In this document: positions 12,406 to 25,200 of the stretch, in pieces
How the letters are laid out: each line of letters begins with the position of its first letter
How positions within the stretch are numbered: the first letter of the stretch is position 1
Assembly (NCBI GenBank): GCA_964020975.1
Contig: OZ026623.1
Span: 79,348,725 to 79,412,724, forward strand
Length of the DNA stretch: 64,000 bases
Origin: Hermodice carunculata
Lineage: Eukaryota; Annelida; Polychaeta; Eunicida; Amphinomidae
Direction: 5' to 3'
Notes under the pieces: model-generated
Told to the model about the DNA's origin: nothing
What the model saw: only the letters and a program-made list of their open reading frames with translations
Databases searched by the model: none
Position numbers and translations under genes: made by a program

Positions 12406-12470
12406 GGCATTGCTTTCTGCATATTTGCATCAGCATTTCATTGATTTCACTATGATTAATAAAGTATAAT
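12183..12470 (+). repeat. Duplicated unit of (TA)n plus unique sequence
   Basis: Two (TA)n tracts (about 12190-12246 and 12330-12402) are each followed by ATGGCATTG, TTTCTGCATATTTGCATCA and TTTCATTGATTTCAC. The microsatellite was duplicated together with its right flank. Confidence 0.8.
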
Positions 12471-12589
12471 AGTTTTGCTGTTGAAAATTCAACAAAAAAA
12501 TAATAAGAAATTATGAACACATTTTTATTAATTTTAACTCTCCTGACTAAAGGTCGTAGAGCTAATGTGACCACTTATGTCCGTCCATC

Positions 12590-14010
12590 CGTCTGTTCGT
12601 CTATGCGTCCATAAACTTTTGCTCGTTGGCGCGATACAGTCCAAGTTTTTTTAAGTAATCCCAATTTAACATTCAGGACTTATAGGATGCATGAAAATCT
12701 AAGCCCCTATCGATATCGGTGCATTATTATATAATATATCGGTCAAAATGTGAAAATCTTGTGAACAGTCTGGCATCTTTAATTTTTGGCGGAGCTTCAC
12801 CAATTCTGGTGGGATTGTGGGGGAGGTCAAAAGATAAGTTGCTAATGATACAATATATAGTGGCGCAATCAATAATCCGACGGGAATTATAAGCCACAGG
12901 TGTTTTAAACTGGAAAACTCCACATTTGGAAAAGAAATTCAATAACACTTGCCCGATTTGTAATATAAAGATAGACCATGGCCAAAAGTAGAATGCAATG
13001 TAATATCACTGATCTTGACCTATTTTTGTGAGGTCACTGTACCTATTAAATTGAAGGAGGTGATTTTGTAATGACAGGGTGTAGCTTGGACATCAATGGC
13101 AACGAGATTTGAGCCTCCAGCTCAAAATTGCACTTGATTACATAATACATAAAAATGCACTTGGTAACCTACTTTTGGGGTCACTGTGACCAAAAAAAAA
13201 TTTGGAGGTTGGTGCTTTTCCAAGTTATTTTTTTTTTGTCAATGACTCGAACCGTTATTAAGCGATTTAAAACAAACAAACTATATATGAGTAGCTGGAT
13301 ATAGGGCGGGTATTTTGAACACTAAAACAATTTTTAACCCGATTTGAAGGGGAAGGTCAAATGGCCAGTTTAAATATACAGGACATCTCGTGAATGCTCT
13401 CCACCTCGCAATTTTTGAGATATGCAAATATAACGTTTATGAGTTACGAAATGTATGAAAACCTTTGTCGACGGCAATGTGGGAGTGCCACCTATAGTAT
13501 TGTTATATACTGGTCAAAATTTGAAGATATTGTGACTGCAATACCGTCCACATTTCTAGTTAGCCCGATACATTTTTCAGGACTTACATGGGGTATAGAA
13601 AGCCATGGAAATTCAGTTTGATATTTATGGCCCCACCTACAATATTATGCACTGTAGGGGTCAAAATATGAAAATTGTGTGGACACTCTACCATGTTAAA
13701 TTTTTGGCAGACCTTCACCAAATTCGGTGGAATTGTGGGAGAGGTCATAATCTAAGTTGCTAGTGATAGTAGTGGTGTCACCAATAATTTGACGGAAATT
13801 ATGAGCATAAAATGTTTTAAAATATAAAATTCCATATAACGGGATCACATTTGCCAAATTTGTAGCATATGGAGACAAGGCCCAAAGCTAGAATTTTTAC
13901 TCAATATCAAAGACTTTACCTATTTTTGTGAGGTCACCATGCCTGTAAAGTTGAAAGAGGTGACTTTGTAATGGCAGGGTATAACTTGGACATCAAGAGC
14001 AATGTCTGCT
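12590..14010 (+). repeat. Diverged direct duplication of about 0.5 kb, spaced about 0.93 kb
   Basis: The copies at 12590-13110 and about 13540-14010 share TTCAGGACTTA, GGTCAAAATGTGAAAAT, TTCACCAATTCTGGTGG, GACCTATTTTTGTGAGGTCA and AGGGTGTAGCTTGGACATCA with many changes. No open frame spans them. They look like old tandem units of a non-coding repeat. Confidence 0.6.
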
Positions 14011-14309
14011 CAGCGTCAGGCCTATGACTGTCCTGTATTACATAATCTGGAAGAACTTGATCTTCTGTCCCAAGGTCACTGAGGACATAAAGTCAAGAAC
14101 TAACTCATTTTTGTCTTGGCATATGCAACAATGTCCATCACAAGAATTACAGAAATAAGCTATGATTACCTGTGGAGCAAAGTGCCATCTAGTGGACATT
14201 TTATACACTAAATTGGCATAAGCTTTATATGTTCAGAAGCCACTTGAGAACTCGCAACTTTGAAATGAAGAGGTGCCATATAGCCGAGGTGCCAGCACAG
14301 CATTAGGTC

Positions 14310-14470
14310 CATGGGCTTCTTGTTGCGTTTCCTTTTTTTCGTTTTTTGTTTTCTGTTTCTTTGTTTTTTTTTGTTTTTGTATTTTTTGTGGTTTTTGTCT
14401 TTTTTGTTTGTTTGTTTGTTTTTGGTTTGTCTTTTTTTATGTTTTTTTTTCTTTTTTTGGGGGGGGGGTG
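14310..14470 (+). repeat. T/G-rich low-complexity tract
   Basis: An irregular TTTTTG-rich stretch ending in a run of G. The poly-F and poly-K frames over it are not genes. Confidence 0.9.
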
Positions 14471-14479
14471 TTTTGTTTT

Positions 14480-17002
14480 TAAATGTACTTGGAGCAGGAA
14501 ACACAGATATCTGTAAGGTAAATTGCATCCAGTATTCTGAAGGATCGGTAAATTTTCTTTCTCTGTGCTTATCAATAACATAACAACAGACTATAATTCT
14601 ACTGTTCAATCCAGAGGCAATCATTTTGCTGGGCATTTAACATAATCCGTTGTTAGTTCCCATACATTTTTCTAGTAAATGCATAGTGACACATTTTGCG
14701 AAAAGCAGAACAAGTACTGCTATTATAATTTAAGTCAAAACACAATGGGCAGTGCAATCGTTGCACCACTTATAACAATACGTTAACCTTAATACATATC
14801 AAGCCACATGCAAAAAGAAAACACATATCAGACATCGGAAGATAATAAACGTCATGAACAATTCACTTTGCTTATTAGCAGCCTTGGCTTTTTACCCGGA
14901 TTTTGAGGCAAATGCCAGGTTAATGATCAGTGTCTGGTGTTGTCTTTGCCACTTGGATATGCTAACTAACAGATAAGATGAATTAAAACCATGGGTAGCT
15001 CCTAATAAAATTTATTTATCAAATAAGCACAATATCTAGACATGTCATGTGACCCCCCGGCAGTAGACCTTGCGTGTTATCACTGTTTACATAAGGGTGG
15101 CATAGTAAAAATGCTACATCAATGTAGATACAGTTCTCGTTCATGCCGAGAAGCAGCTTGTAAAATTTATATTCATTCCAGTGAATACAATTTTTAACTC
15201 ATACAAAAATATATTCATTTTAACCAGCCTTAGCTTGATACAACTTTCAATACCATATTGGTGCATGTTTTACATCATCATATATGCAATTGACACAATT
15301 TGTTTCAAGTGGATTATAAAATTGTATTGTGATTCTACATTAGATTAAATCTATTATTAAAATAGCGAATACTTTCTAGCTTTTCTTAATTTATTCTAAC
15401 TATGCAGAGTATACTCATCTTGAATAATGCAGCCAAACTTTTTTTTTAATTCTAATGCGTGCATAACATATTGTCCCAGATACTAAAATTTGCAGCTAGC
15501 AGCAGTACCAAAATCGCCATTATAATTTGTGTCGGTATATAATATGAGGCCAATATATTTTCTCACTTAATTATAACCAATAGCTGTTCATTGTCCATTC
15601 GTACAAATCTGTTTAAATATGAAGAAACACCACAAATTTCGGATACTTATGAATTTTAAAAGCAATATTGAAATATTAAGTGTACACTACATAGATATCC
15701 TCGACTCTCCACAAAACACATTCACCTACGAAAAAGCACCTTTATAATTATCAGTGCAATATTGCCTATGTAGTTGTATTTGTGTCTTTTTGCCCAGAAC
15801 CACTTCCTGGTAGTCATTACCCTATTCTGCAGTCCGAACTCTTTACTTTCCATAAGCTAATCTGTCCCTGTCTAAGCTATATACATATGGAAGTACTATT
15901 GTCCGTATTGCACATATTCGTCTGTAAAATTTTGACATAGGCTAATCAGCCCAAATGAATTAAGTGGTCTTCAGCGGATAACTACTCACATGTTTAGGAG
16001 CCTTTTACCCGTACATGTCTCTCTGAGAAGCGGCTCCTTGTCTAAGCTAAATATTCAGCAAAGACAACTCACATAATAATGAATAAATATGAACGTGGCA
16101 ATGATGAATTAGCTAAATACGTGTTTTGCTTATAAATGCAGAGCTTCATTATGAAAGAAGAATATCTGTCAAGCAAACCATAATTACTAAATTTGTAAAG
16201 TACAGGTTCAGATAAGAACAATTTGACTTACCCCTGAGCCAATATATACCCTTTCTAGCTGGACAGCTTATCCTAGTTAAACCAGATCAAAGTAGATCAT
16301 TACCCTGCAAAGTAAGTGAGTGACATCGATGCAGCAATCTAGAAAATCATAAATTACGTTGGCACAAGGACATCTCCAATAGCTTGGCTGCCTCTGATAG
16401 TCCACTTTTATAAATTTGTGAGAAAATCACTACAGTATGTCTCTTAGAATGCCATGTAATCTGGGCCCTTTAATATTTAGCAGGAATGAGCTAATAAAAC
16501 ATTCCTTTCCAAAAACTCATTCTACAAATACATTTTGTCAAATATCAGATGGAGCCTTAAGGATTTTAGCAAAAATTTATTTTCATGTAAGGAAGCCATG
16601 ACACAGTAAGGATTGCAGACTAACACTCTTAAATACCATGAGTGCTCCGTTTCAGTATCATGAGTGCATTATATACAAATCAGGAATATTAAAGGAGCTG
16701 TATATGAATTTTGGTTGTTAACCTGTCAAAAAGCTGGAAAAGGAATAGTAAAACGAAAAAAGGAATAATAGCTACTTGTGGTAGCTTTGGGATCCATCAA
16801 CTGAACCCGTTTAAAAACAAAATACTGAAAGGTGATGCCATCAATTGTAGGAAGAAACCTTGCAGTATCCTTTCCCTTATCATTCGTGTCTGAGGAGCAA
16901 GTACTGCTGGCAATGGAATCAGTAATAACATGAATCATAGTGTTGGTAATATAATGATGCTTTGAAATGATGATGCAAGTAATTATACCCATATTCTTGC
17001 AG
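14480..17002. other. No recognised gene apart from the R3 repeat
   Basis: I searched this stretch for the first half of the kringle (a GxxYxG core followed by a cysteine and a phase 2 donor) and did not find it. Confidence 0.45.
15775..16075 (-). repeat. Dispersed repeat R3, right copy of an inverted pair
   Basis: Reverse complement of 10205-10525. Easily seen blocks are TGCCCAGAACCACTTCCTGG, GGAGCCTTTTACCCGTACAT and GCTAAATATTCAGCAAAGAC. Confidence 0.75.
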
Positions 17003-17172
17003 ACCGTGGAGCTCTAAAGGCGAACATTGGATGGCTTTCCATACAGAAGTATTACAGTATTCTGGCTTTCAGTATGACAACCTGTGTCGGCAGCAACGCC
17101 ATTATTTTACCATGCCTTGGTGTTGGAACCTTGAGGGCCATAGGATGGAATGTGACTCTATACCTGTGTGCA
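17003..17172 (+). CDS. Kringle domain exon (second half)
   Basis: The acceptor is TTGCAG and the donor GTATGT. The exon starts in phase 2 and ends in phase 1. The peptide carries the kringle C-terminal signature: a PW near the start, then NLCR, then MPWCWN, an R, and ECDSIPVC at the end. This matches the family pattern of YCRNP, PWCY and YCDIPxC. Kringles are disulfide-linked binding modules of about 80 residues, normally split by an intron close to the second cysteine, where this exon begins. The first half should lie upstream on a phase-2-ending exon; I could not find it. The domain call rests on the cysteine and tryptophan spacing and is fairly strong for this half. Confidence 0.72.
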
Positions 17173-20100
17173 GTATGTATTTAGGTCGTTCTGTAGTAAC
17201 GCCAGCAGTATTGTATGCATAGAATTATCTTTATTTACTTCACTATACATACAAACGAGGAGCAATCTCAAAGAGCAACAGAAGGGCAGTAAATATATAT
17301 CTGTACTGTTTGACAAAAACAGTGTGTATCAAGAAGGCAGAGGGTGGCCACATGAAGTTTCGACAACCAAAATATTCCGAAAAGACTTCTGAAATACGTG
17401 GGTGTAAATGAAAGATATACTGATCAGCATGTCTATTATGCCCTGCAGTGTCCTGACTGTCAGTACTTTAGGCCAATATTAAAAAAAACAAGTTCTGTAT
17501 GTATCATTAGAGGGAAAGTACTGTAGCCCTTTGTCAAATCTTCTATATTCAGCTCATAGAAATTGTGCCAGTAAAGAAGGTTTCAACCAACCTTTGGTGC
17601 TTCGCAAGTTACAATGATTGCACTGCATCTTTATTTAAGATCAGAGAAACTGATCTATAATTCCTCTGTTAATTCCTCGGTATTGTTGGTACAAACACAG
17701 ACTGTGCCTATGTTAGGAATGCCCCCCCCCCGCTTCTATGCCATCTTTGTTAGACCATGGTTTGCTTATTGAGCTGATTTGTATCTCATATGCAGTTAAT
17801 ATCAATGGTGAAGGCAACATGACTGCTTGATGTATGCACCGATATAAGCTGGTGACATATGCATTAATATGACTTCCACACAAGATTACACTGTGTCGGT
17901 GTCAGTCCAGAGTAGGACAACATGCATCATGCATTTATTATTGCACTCGATTTGGAAATCATAACTGTGCATGATAAACATACATAAAGTGTAGACGTTT
18001 TCGCCAAATCGTCAGTTTAAGACACAAGTTCATGAAAACTGTGGATCTTTGCTTCATTTGCCCAGCACAGCGATATTGGGAGCCTGCATTGGCGTGCATA
18101 TTTGCACGACAATATTATAAGAAGTGCAACAGGAGCATGACCTCTATCCCACTAGTCAATGCTAAAATGACAACGTAATTTACCCATGTGACCCTTTACT
18201 AAGCATGAATGAAAGGAAATTAGACTTGCGGAGCAGCATGACGAATTTATTTCCAAATTGCGGTGCGGTTGTTTGTAATGTTTGTGAATGCACACTGCTC
18301 TATGTTGTTGCCAGCATGATCCCACTACTCCCCCTTTGCCAATAATCTATACCTCAATTGGTGCAGAGCGCTGATTCTCGATCTTGAACTGAACAATGAT
18401 AAAAAAGGTGAATGCATAGGCTGCAACACCAGATCATCCCAAAGGGTTTGTAAGATCGGATTGCCTATTCTGGTAGTTTAGCACAATTGCCTTTGTTGAT
18501 CACTAGTGTGGATTGCACAGTCATTGGTGTCATGTGGTGTTGTTGCCAATCACTGTTAGCGTTACGCACAATTTGGCGAAAGCACTGCAAATCAAATGCA
18601 CCATCCACTGCCAAGGACCTTCACCTCTTGGCAAGGCTAGACATCAAACCCGGCCAAAAATTTGGCTGTCTGCAGAGAGTTGCATTTGGCAAGAAAATGT
18701 AATGCTTCCATATATGCTATATGCTATTGTGCACTGCTGAAAACTCCGAACTTTCAGCATGTTGTTAAAAGCCGTGACCACTAAGTAAAATCCCTAATTC
18801 ACAGCAGAATGCATGGTAAAATTGCAAACAGGAAATTCAATAAGGACATCGCATGGATAGTAGGCATGCAGAGGGACAATCATTTGATTCATGAAGTGCA
18901 GTTAATCATTGCAGATTTTTCCATGACACACTTAGAGGAAATCAAGAGTGGCAGTCCCATGAAACTAAAGGAAGGATCACTCAGCATGGCTAGGCTCTCG
19001 CTGGATGAAAAACGAGGTAAAAAAATAGTTTTGTTTTGGCTCAGAGCAAATAAGGTTCCCTATTTAAGTTTGTATTTTCCATCACGACGAATGACCCCAC
19101 TCTCACCCCTCCCCGTTATGCTTTCAAAATTTTGTGGGCTTATTTGAAAAACAAATTAAATAGAAAATAGACTGTGTGAAGGCTGCAGGAATTTAACTTG
19201 CAGGATCAGTCTATGCCCACCAATCCACTACAGTAACTACATTATCCACGGAGCAGGATTTGAACTCTCACCTACTTGCAAAACAATTGCAAAATGCCTC
19301 AATATCTCATGTGACTTTTTGAGGGGTATAAACTGTCAAGCCAACCATATGATTAACTAGTAATGTAAGATAAACTAGCAATTGTAACACGTGAAAATGT
19401 GTTTAAGATAAGCACATAATTGCAAATATTGAACTGAGTATCAAACAAAATTATGCCAACAAATAAGTTGACAATTTACATGGTAGCATCACCTCCCAAG
19501 TTCAGAGATGTGATATATTGATATCATATATTTTGCGCAGGCACTTGTGCGACTAACCTGCACGTGCACAAACCTTATGTGCAAATCGACTTGCAGGAAT
19601 TATATGAGGTGGTGGCTATTTTCCTATACATCGATGCAGGTGAGTTTTTGCCGTGATTGATTGTAGCTGCTTGAAAGGTTTGAAAAATTGAACGCTGCCT
19701 AGGAGAAAATAAAACTGAATTTTGGTAAGAATATGATATCCTACTTCCACTCAAATTTAGATGCGAGATTCCTGTAATAAATATTAAAGCTAATGGGAGG
19801 TAATTTGTGCGGTAATATAGCATTCTGACTTCGATTAAAACAACTTTACCGGGCATAAATTAGCAGACCAGGTTGAATATATTACGTGCGGAGCAATAAA
19901 TCAAAAAGACTTGCTGAAGTCTCAGTGGACTGTCTTCCATATTTTATTTCAAATCAAATTCATTGCAAAATAAACTTTTAAGTAAACGCGCGTTGTAGCC
20001 TTATTCTGTTATAATACAGGTAGGCCCTTAAACCTAGGTAAGTGGCGTGGAACGTGTCTATAACCAGATAACATTGACTCCAGATGATTAGCGCCGGGCG

Positions 20101-22225
20101 GTCTGTACTGTGTTTCTTACCACACAGACAAGCGAGTGGTCATAACGCACCCCTAGACGCTGTTAATTGAGCTACTCTGTAATGAAGGATTAATTGCAGT
20201 GCACCGCGTCAGGCGGAGGGCGTCCAGTGAGACTTGTAAAACTTGCAGGCTTGTCGCTATGATTTATTCATGAGCAATCAACCAAATGACCGATTCAAGG
20301 CCGTTTCAAATTCCTTCAGTTGTGTTAACTGTTGTTTATTTACATGCAAGCACGCACATTTTATTGTAGAGAAACGGCAGTTCTTGCTGATGGCTATTTC
20401 GATTTTGCATTAAAATAAATATTTTCCTTCTACGATAATTTAAATCATTGATCAGACCGTTGCTTGTAACAATTTGAATGATGTAACTTTGCAAAACTGC
20501 GCAAACATAGTGTGATTTCATCCTCTCTATCTCGATCTTGTTTTCGTCTACGCGCCATGTTGTTTATATCGTTATTATGCTCAGAACCTTGTCTATTTTA
20601 ACAACAACCTCTCCCATTGGCTGAAACAAAAGTATTTTAGTGAAAACCCCTTTAAAACTGCCTCTATTTCAAACAGAAATTTTTGTCGGAAACTAGAGGG
20701 CCCAGAATCAATCACATGGTGTTCGCTGTCCCATCAAAAAGTTTTCTACCGCTGATTTCGTTCGGTGGTACTCGCTTTATCGTGTTGTGAAGTCTGGCTT
20801 GAAAGATGAGTGACATTTGTGTGAGCACAAATGAGGAGTACGGACAATTTATGAAAGCAAGAAACAAAATTTAACGCTGTAAATAGGTCAGAATGATAAC
20901 ATACTACCACTGTACCAGTCTTTCAGCAGAGGGTCCAATTTTTTCATGGAAAGAAAGTAAAATATGCCAGCCGCAGGTAAACATGGCTTGGGTAAAAAAT
21001 ACCGCTGCCGCTTGTGTTTATCATGTTAACAGTTTGTCAGTTACTTCGATAGAGTGTGTTTATCGACTATTTAGTGCAGCAACAAGCTCTACCACTATAA
21101 TTTAATGAGAATTATAACACATAACCTATCTTTAGAAAAAATTAAGAGGAACCATTGATCAACAACTTTTAATTCATTTCGTACTTCGTAAAAGTTCAGT
21201 TAGATATTTCTTTGCCGTATAAATATTACGTCAAAGTTCGCAAAATTTGTGCTGCCAAATTTCAGACATTTGTATCTCTCAGAATGAACAGTATAAAAAG
21301 GTATAGCCCGATTGCCCATGAAATACCTGCTTCATATTTGAGAATAGCTACAACATAATTTGATGGCAATGCGAACTGCCATAGACTAGATTTCAAGAAA
21401 TACATTTTGTAATCGTGTTTACAAAAAGTGCCACAAAATAAAAATGAGTAGTCCATACATGGTGTAATAACCCAATGCTTTATGGCAGTATTTGTTGACG
21501 TTCCCCTGCCGATAATATACTTGTTAACAATCTACTTGGGCTGTTGGTTAGCCGTAACAAAGAATTGTAGTGTATGTGGCACAATCATCAGTATATAGTG
21601 TAAATCAATAATATCAATAATAAGTTAATTAGAAAAATTAAATGCAAGACTCCTCCTATTTTTGCCATATGCGTGTGAGAAAGCAGTTACAATGGCGTTA
21701 CTTTTCATGACCCAATGCCACGGACACCACACATTTGTTGGGCGTGCATTGACACAAGTTTAGGCTATTTTTTTTTCTTATAAACAATGTCTGCTAACAT
21801 AAATAGATTGATATATTGCAGAAAATATGTAGGGTTATGCATCAATGTGTGAATTATGTAAAGGGAAAAATATTCGGAGTTGTGCATGTGTAGTGATTGG
21901 TTCTGCGTAGTTTTGCTAAGGCTTCAGCTCCGGTCTGTTTTCGTTCTTGGCACGAAATGTGCCTGAACGTGCAAATTATATATTCAGGCACACATGCAGA
22001 AATGTATGTTTATTAGAACATTTGCTTAGATAGGTAACGCTTTACTGTCTGATCTGATATTTTCTTTAATCAACTTCACCATATCTATGCAATAAAGGTT
22101 ATAATTTTCGGGATATTGATGACATTACAGTATCATCTCTTCCTTCACTTGAAGAATAAGTTTTCTTTCTGTTTCTTTCTTCGTCCTGTAGTTTACCTAT
22201 TCTTCTCATTATTAATTTTATATTG

Positions 22226-22260
<35 letters not shown>

Positions 22261-25200
22261 CTTATTAGTAGTAGTCGTATTTTATTGTTGCTGCTGTTGT
22301 TGTTGTACTTTATGACCAAAATCGAGACATAACCCCATTTTGTCTGCAATATTATTTCTAAATTAAGATAAGGACTAAAAAATGCTGATGTATCTATTTT
22401 ATCAATTGGTATAGCCAATGTGTTACACTCATTGGCAGTCCATATTGCTTACAATTTTATCACAGACACATGGCTTACACCCCAGAAAAAGAAAATTATC
22501 TTTTCCACCGCAAGATATGAAGCAAATTAAACATAGTATATCCTCTACACTGATAGCATGTATATCGTTTTTTTTTCTTTCTTTTTTATGGGGGGGGGGG
22601 GAGGGGCAGGCCACCAATTATAAGCTCCGTGTATGCATGTCTATCCTAAAATTATGTGAAGATTAAACTAAATTAACAATTCTTCAGCCCCAGCATGTGG
22701 TCAAAAAGCTACGTTGATGTTGGCTGACATTCATGTGGGCCTCCATCCAGAAGACTTCTCTGACAGAAGTGCTTTGCTGTGTGCAAGAAATGTGACAGCT
22801 GGCGTGCTGCTTAAATTGATGGTCAGGTATGTACACATTATTACCTGGCACAGGCAGCAGACGTCAGTTTGTCGCACGCATCCCAACATCTGTCTTTCCT
22901 TGGTTTGCAATGTAACAGCAGGAATGTCAATTGTCTTTGTTACGTTACTTGACTTTAATCATGGTCATGATTTCCGTCCAGTCATTCACAAATAAGATGT
23001 GTGTCTCTACACAAATTCAAATTTTATGCAAGGACACGTGAAACCAGATGTGGACTAGTCTCATTGTGGACTGCAGAATAGGGTAATGACTACTAGGAAG
23101 TGGTTCTAGACAAAGAAAACACAAATACACAAATTGCATTAGCTAGATACAATAGTTGTTGTCCCTTCCCCCAAAGCTGAAACACTGAGGACCTAAACAC
23201 ATTAACTGTTTAATGCTGCATATTAGACTGAGTCAACAACTTTTATTTTGCGCTTTGTGCTGACTGTGCCTAAAGTGCAGCAATGATAGCTGTTGACCTG
23301 GACCTTCATTTGCTGTGTAACTACAGGCACCTAAATAAAATGCCTTTCTATTGGAAATATGAATCTAGAACCATTGTTATAATGCAAAGAGGCTCATTTA
23401 GGCAGCTCGACTAAGAGCTAATGTGTTCATATCTTCTAGAACAGACTAAATGAAATAAGAGGTGAATGATCAACACCTGAAGAATTACACAAGCAATTGA
23501 TTAAAAAAAAACAGACGGTGTTTGATTATAATTACAGGGAAGGCTTTGTCAATAACATAAAAACACTTCCCAAAGGCAATTTAAGCTTAAATTATTATTT
23601 GGTTCTGCATGCCACATATTCGACATACACCAAGGTAACTTCCTCTGTTGTCCTGGGTATGTAAAAAAAAAAATTGTGTGCATTATCTTACAGAAAACTC
23701 TCTGAAACAATTCCCCTCAAGTATCGTCTGCAAATATACAAACCCTTTCAACTGTATTGCCATTTTACAGATATTAAATGTATAATGTTTGCTGATGATA
23801 TTGTCTCTGTGCGCAGGTCACACTTGCCACTTTTATCTCCTTTACGGAACTTGAATTTATTTCTCTGGTTACAGGAGTACCTGGAAACAGTAAAGTTAAT
23901 TTTGTTGCTGTGAAATTAAAGGCTGAATGATAATTATTATTGTTGTGGGTGTAAACGCTAATTGTTTATAGGCTGCAATAAGATAGATTACTATATTTCA
24001 TTTTGTTCGTATTCATATTATATTGATAAACGATATATGAATGCCAACAGATATGATGTTCAGTGAAATCGTAGGCAGGTTAATCATACCACATAATCCC
24101 CGAAAATGTCATGTGAATATAAAGTTGTCGTGAAATGTAACCAGGTGTACTCAGCCCGTGGTTGGAAGGTATGTGACAGTGGAGAACCTAGCCCATATCA
24201 AATATGATTTTTATGGAACCCTACGCGCCAGGTGGACGGACTGCATCCTCTTCTGCGAGAATAAAATTTACGTCAAACGTACGTATGCAAGTGTTCTGAC
24301 TATACTGTTACACGATTTGGATATATCGCAGAAAGTTGGACGAATTGACAGTTCATACATGTCCAAATAAAAAATGGTGACCAATTTATATAAACCCTTC
24401 TGCTAAAAAGAAAAGACATTTGTTTAGTTATATTTACGCAACGTATTTTTACAATAACTGTGGAACGAATTTTGGCATTGCTGTCAAATTTTCTTTGAAT
24501 AATAAATACAGCTGCAATTACCCGAATCTGCCACATATACATACTATACTTTTTTGTAACTATTTCTCAGTGGGATTCTCTTGGCTGGTATTGATACTTT
24601 TTATGCTGCATATTGACATGTGAAAGGTCTATATTTCATGGGTTTTTAAAAACCATTTTGGTCAGCAGTTTCACTGCAACTACATTGCTCGAGAGATTTT
24701 AAGCTTCCACTGTGTTTTATATTTTCATGTATTGTACTAGGTCATGGGTGTGGGCAAAAATTGAATCTTGAATCTACAATAATAACCACATCAAGTCGAG
24801 CAGATAAAAAGCCCAGCATAAAAGTTTCATTGCTTGGTGATCAATCGTGGTGTGCAACAAGTACAGATTTATGGCCATTCATTCAGGTGAGCATATGCAG
24901 GTGCAATTTGCAAGTGTAATTTCTTAACCCCATTAGCATTCACAAGTCGCAATTTCTCTCGCAGTTGCAACATATGATTCTATATAGATATATCTTCTTG
25001 TTTAATGCTAGATTGATTCTGACAAATACTTTTGGATTGTTAAAGTAACAAAGCTAAACATAACCAATAACACACTAGAAGGGAAGACAAATCTTAAATT
25101 GAATGTGTATTTTGAAGTTAATATCCAAAATTGCTTACCGTATTCTTTAATCTGTGAAGTTAAGAATATGAAAACAGTGTAGGTGATTTCGAGCTGGATT

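Larger units (their letters stand above)
17173..22687. other. Intron after the kringle exon
   Basis: Mostly non-coding, with the SINE-like fragment. The N-terminal half of FTP1 should be here as a phase 1-1 exon of about 200 bases, but I did not identify it. Open frames at 18487-18740 and 18809-19147 have no convincing domain. Confidence 0.4.

Noticed and set aside
14208-14636. Lysine-rich 142-codon minus-strand frame
   Set aside because: It is produced by a T/G-rich low-complexity tract, with no domain.
18513-18740. Frame with [19 protein letters not shown] and [10 protein letters not shown], loosely like an FTP N-terminal half
   Set aside because: It has the right location for the missing FTP1 half, but it lacks the AVDG and PWWxVDLG blocks and has no clear phase 1 acceptor and donor. 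The similarity is too weak.
18809-19147. 112-codon plus-strand frame
   Set aside because: No domain recognised, and only a weak GTAAAA donor inside. It may be chance or a transposon fragment.
23674-23913. FADDIV text resembling a reverse transcriptase catalytic motif
   Set aside because: A single short motif with no other reverse transcriptase motifs around it in any frame.
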